In this document: piece after piece, positions 61,510 to 64,000 of the stretch | How positions within the stretch are numbered: position 1 is the stretch's first letter | Layout of the letters: every line of letters begins with the position of its first letter | Assembly: GCF_900105245.1 (NCBI RefSeq) | Contig: NZ_FNSZ01000001.1 | Span: 4,278,001-4,342,000 of the forward strand | Reading direction: 5' to 3' | Length of the DNA: 64,000 nucleotides | Source: Streptomyces sp. 1222.5 | GTDB taxonomy: Bacteria > Actinomycetota > Actinomycetes > Streptomycetales > Streptomycetaceae | The notes under the pieces: generated by a model | The model's input: only the letters and a program-made list of their open reading frames with translations | The model's database searches: none | Told to the model about the DNA's origin: nothing | Position numbers and translations under genes: made by a program

Positions 61510-62195
61510 CAGGCCATCCAGAAGAAGACCGCCGTCATGCGCTTCTCCTCCAGCGTCCGGCCGAAGTAGCCGGTCGCGCTGTGCACGAGGTTGGCGTTGT
61601 AGAGGAGCAGGCGGTTGTACCGGTGCGGGACGCGGACGTCCTCCTCGAAGGCGTCCGGGGTGACGAAGCGGGTGCCGAGCGCCTCGACGAGGTTGGTGTG
61701 GGGGGCTTGGACGACGTTGCCGCCGAGCCGTCCGCCGGGCAGATGCTGGCGGTAGAAGCTGGTGCCGCAGTCCTTGGGCACGTCCGGGTTGAGATAGAGC
61801 ACGGCCGCGTACCGGCACAGCGCCCGCGAGTCGGTGTGCGGGCGGGGCTCGCTCTCGCCCTCGCCGACCACCTGCACGCAGTTGTGGTTGAGGGTCCCGC
61901 CGCCGGGCGCCCGCTGCACCCACAGCTCTTCGGCGCCGGTGGCCGACTTCACCAGCCTTTCCACCCGGGCGAGTTCGCCCGGCTCCAGGCCCGGCATGGC
62001 TCGCAGGCCCGGCCAGGTCTCGGAGGTGTACGGGTGGCCCTTCACCCAGTCGTCCTTGGCCAGGCACCGCTCCCGTACGGCGTCGACGCCGGGCAGGACG
62101 TCGTCCAGCACCCAGTAGTCGCGTCCCTTGGTGGGCTTGCGGTAGGGCAGCACGGGCAGCGCTGCCGGCATCCGGGGAGGTGGCTGCGGGGGCAT
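61509..62195 (-). CDS. 2OG-Fe(II) oxygenase-like protein (DUF6445-type)
   Basis: 228 residues. Iron-site pattern HTDSRALCRYAAVLYLNPDV (HxD) with the distal His in LLYNANLVHSATGYFG, and a FFW near the C-terminus (RMTAVFFWMA). Closest in appearance to the DUF6445 family of double-stranded beta-helix proteins. Cytosolic; substrate unknown. It lies directly upstream of the DJ-1-like frame. Confidence 0.72.
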   Translation of the reverse strand: MPPQPPPRMPAALPVLPYRKPTKGRDYWVLDDVLPGVDAVRERCLAKDDWVKGHPYTSETWPGLRAMPGLEPGELARVERLVKSATGAEELWVQRAPGGGTLNHNCVQVVGEGESEPRPHTDSRALCRYAAVLYLNPDVPKDCGTSFYRQHLPGGRLGGNVVQAPHTNLVEALGTRFVTPDAFEEDVRVPHRYNRLLLYNANLVHSATGYFGRTLEEKRMTAVFFWMA

Positions 62196-62423
62196 GCGGC
62201 GAATCTAGGCCCGGGTCCGGCCCGGCTCTCCCGGGCAGAGGTCAACATTTCCTCAACCGTCTGCCATCTACACCAACAACTGGCAAGCCCGTTCCGCCGC
62301 GGCGGACTTCAGCAGTTTTTACCTGCGCAACAGAGAAGAATCGCGTCGGCGTCCGTACTGCTGTGTGTCCCACCCGCCCACGCCGCTGCCGTGGGCCGGA
62401 TCCACGACCGGGCAGGAGGCACG

Positions 62424-63212
62424 GTGCGCTTTTCGCGGAATGCGACGGGAACTCTCTTCGTGGGCGGTGCGATGGCCCTCACCCTCGCGGCACTCGCCTA
62501 CCCGAGCATGCTCGGTCTGAGCACGACGGCCACCGCCCAGGACCGCATCATCGCCAACACCCAGTGGGGACCGCTCACCGAGCAGGACCGGGACTTCGTG
62601 GTGAAGGTGCGGGCGGCCGGGCTGTGGGAGTACCCGCTCGGGCAGATCGGCCTGCAGAAGGGCGCCTCCAAGGGGGTCAAGACGGCCAGCGAGCACCTGG
62701 TCGACGGGCACGCGGCACTCGACGCCTCCTGCCGCAAGATCGCGCCCATGCTGAACATCACGCTGCCCAATGTGGCGAGTCCGCAGCAGGAGGGCTTCGT
62801 CACCCAGCTGAAGGGCGAGACGGGCAAGCAGTTCGACACCGACTTCGCCAACATCCTGCGCATGACGCACGGTTCGATCTTCAACGCCATCGCGAAGATC
62901 CGCTCCACGACCAAGAACTCGCTGGTCCGTGCGCTCGCCGACCAGGCGAACGACACGGTGCTGGACCACATGACGGTGATGGAGAAGACCGGTCTGGTCG
63001 ACTTCGACCAGACCCTCTTCAACCAGACCACCCCGCCGAAGCTGCCCTCCTCCGACCTCACTCCGCCGGCGCCGCCCGCGGGCCAGCCGGAGATCGTGCT
63101 CACGCCGCCGCCGACCGCCACGTCCACCCCGCTGGACCTGAGCGGCGCCATCGGCGGCGGCGCGAACCCCGGCACCACCCCGGCACCCAACCCCAGCCCG
63201 ACCGTGGGCTAG
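62424..63212 (+). CDS. DUF4142 secreted protein
   Basis: 262 residues from GTG 62424 (GGCAGGAGGC upstream). Signal or anchor sequence GTLFVGGAMALTLAALAYPS; the DUF4142 four-helix domain follows (LTEQDRDFVVKVRAAGLWEY, GHAALDASCRKIAPMLNI, FANILRMTHGSIFNAIAKIR, ADQANDTVLDHMTVMEKTGL), then a Pro/Thr-rich tail ending TTPAPNPSPTVG. Ferritin-like fold proteins of this family are exported and linked to stress; function unproven. Confidence 0.83.
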   Translation: MRFSRNATGTLFVGGAMALTLAALAYPSMLGLSTTATAQDRIIANTQWGPLTEQDRDFVVKVRAAGLWEYPLGQIGLQKGASKGVKTASEHLVDGHAALDASCRKIAPMLNITLPNVASPQQEGFVTQLKGETGKQFDTDFANILRMTHGSIFNAIAKIRSTTKNSLVRALADQANDTVLDHMTVMEKTGLVDFDQTLFNQTTPPKLPSSDLTPPAPPAGQPEIVLTPPPTATSTPLDLSGAIGGGANPGTTPAPNPSPTVG

Positions 63213-63217
63213 GGCCC

Positions 63218-64000
63218 CTAGGCGAGCCAGACCGTGGCGTCCGGCGGCAGGATCCCGCCTCCGGGCAGCTGCGTGCTGCTCAGCAGGACCTCGCCCGCCG
63301 GCAGCGGCACCGGGGCGGGGGTCGTATTGGTGACACAGCGCCAGGCCTCGGTGCGGGTGAAGTCCAGGACCCCGTCGGGGGCGTCGGCCGTCCAGGTCAG
63401 CGTCTCCCCCTCCAGCAGCTTGCGGCGCATGCGCAGGGCGGTGCGGTACAGCTCCAGGGTGGAGCCCTCCGTGCCGTCCTGCGCGTCGACGGCGTACGAC
63501 GCGAAGGACGGCGGCTGCGGCAGCCAGGCGCCGCCGGTCCCGAAGCCGTACGACGGTCCGTCCGTCGTCCACGGCAGCGGCACCCGGCAGCCGTCGCGGC
63601 CCTTGCGGACATGGCCGGTCTGCTCCCAGATCGGGTCCCGCAGGACCTCGGTGGGCAGGTCGGCCACCTCGGGCAGGCCCAGCTCCTCACCCTGGTAGAG
63701 GTACGACGATCCGGGCAGCGCCAGCATCAGCAGCGTCGCGGCCCGGGCCCGGCGCAGACCGGACTCCGTGTCGATCGCGGGCGCGTTGCCGCCCGACAGC
63801 AGCCAGGCTCCCGGGTCGGTGCCGGGCGGCAGCATCAGCCGGGAGGCGTGGCGGACGACGTCGTGGTTGGAGAGCACCCAGGTCGCGGAGGCGCCGACGG
63901 CACGGGCCGCGGCCAGCGACTCCGTGATGACCTGCCGCAACTCCCCGGCGTCCCAGCCGGTCTCCAGGTACTCGAAGTTGAAGGCCTGGTCGAGTTCGCC
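63218..64000 (-). CDS. GH13 alpha-glucosidase, C-terminal part
   Basis: The 5' end lies beyond the window; about 260 C-terminal residues are visible. WVLSNHDVVRHASRLMLPPG carries the catalytic-site NHD motif of GH13, LYQGEELGLPEVADLP is typical of oligo-1,6-glucosidase/alpha-glucosidase (GH13_30/31), and CRVPLPWTTDGPSYGFGTGG matches the conserved substrate-loop region. Cytosolic maltose/isomaltose hydrolysis is likely. It converges on the DUF4142 gene with 5 bp between. Confidence 0.88.
   Translation of the reverse strand, partial: GELDQAFNFEYLETGWDAGELRQVITESLAAARAVGASATWVLSNHDVVRHASRLMLPPGTDPGAWLLSGGNAPAIDTESGLRRARAATLLMLALPGSSYLYQGEELGLPEVADLPTEVLRDPIWEQTGHVRKGRDGCRVPLPWTTDGPSYGFGTGGAWLPQPPSFASYAVDAQDGTEGSTLELYRTALRMRRKLLEGETLTWTADAPDGVLDFTRTEAWRCVTNTTPAPVPLPAGEVLLSSTQLPGGGILPPDATVWLA

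Overview
The window is high-GC actinobacterial chromosome, almost certainly Streptomyces. Codon third positions are strongly G/C biased and GTG starts are common. The genes include the HspR-controlled dnaK-grpE-dnaJ-hspR operon and clpB with CTTGAGT-N7-ACTCAAG (HAIR) operators, a SCO2400-family protein, an ECF41 sigma factor, SpoIIE-type phosphatases and a Ser/Thr kinase. All functions are read from sequence; no database search was possible.

Layout. 1-13.5 kb: end of an aldose 1-epimerase, small conserved proteins, a PAS/GAF/PP2C/ATPase signalling protein, a membrane aminopropyltransferase with a DUF2617 protein, a Gly/Cys/His-rich peptide, an aminotransferase, a membrane glycosyltransferase, YbjN and ClpB. 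13.6-18.4 kb: an unusual cluster of a secreted peptide gene, a Rieske-derived protein without iron-sulfur ligands, and four paralogous LuxR-type regulators. 18.7-24.4 kb: an orphan sugar-binding lipoprotein and the heat-shock operon. 24.4-28.1 kb: a degenerate MraY/WecA-like protein and a large membrane Fe-S oxidoreductase.

28.37-38.07 kb is a 9.7-kb integrated element. A large serine integrase sits at its left end, and attL and attR share only the core TTGAT. It split an antibiotic-biosynthesis-monooxygenase-like gene after codon 7. Joining the flanks restores that gene exactly, and the element's left end supplies a replacement GTG start and ribosome binding site, so the 3' part stays translatable. 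Cargo: many tiny Cys-rich (zinc ribbon/treble-clef) proteins, a 263-residue helical protein bracketed by identical 22-bp palindromic repeats, a secreted Gln/Asn/Ser-rich protein, a membrane-anchored protein, and an XRE/TPR regulator broken by an in-frame TGA. I saw no replication, packaging or conjugation gene, so it looks like a small integrative element, satellite or reduced prophage of unknown function.

38.2-45.6 kb: two FG-GAP propeller proteins, a Yip1-domain membrane protein, an MFS transporter, a phosphoribosyltransferase, dCTP deaminase, a tiny zinc-ribbon protein and tRNA-Gly(CCC). 45.7-48.9 kb downstream of the tRNA is a decay zone: a polymorphic-toxin N-terminal remnant beside its SUKH-3 immunity gene, a frameshifted MerR-sliding-clamp fusion and a C-terminal gene scrap. 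48.9-64 kb: DUF1062, DUF1877, an oxidoreductase with an ECF41 sigma factor, a membrane PP2C phosphatase, a lipoprotein, a VOC protein, a SCO2400-family protein, a Ser/Thr kinase, an aquaglyceroporin behind a perfect palindrome, an SDR, DUF4328, DJ-1-like, 2OG-type and DUF4142 proteins, and the C-terminal part of a GH13 alpha-glucosidase cut by the window edge.
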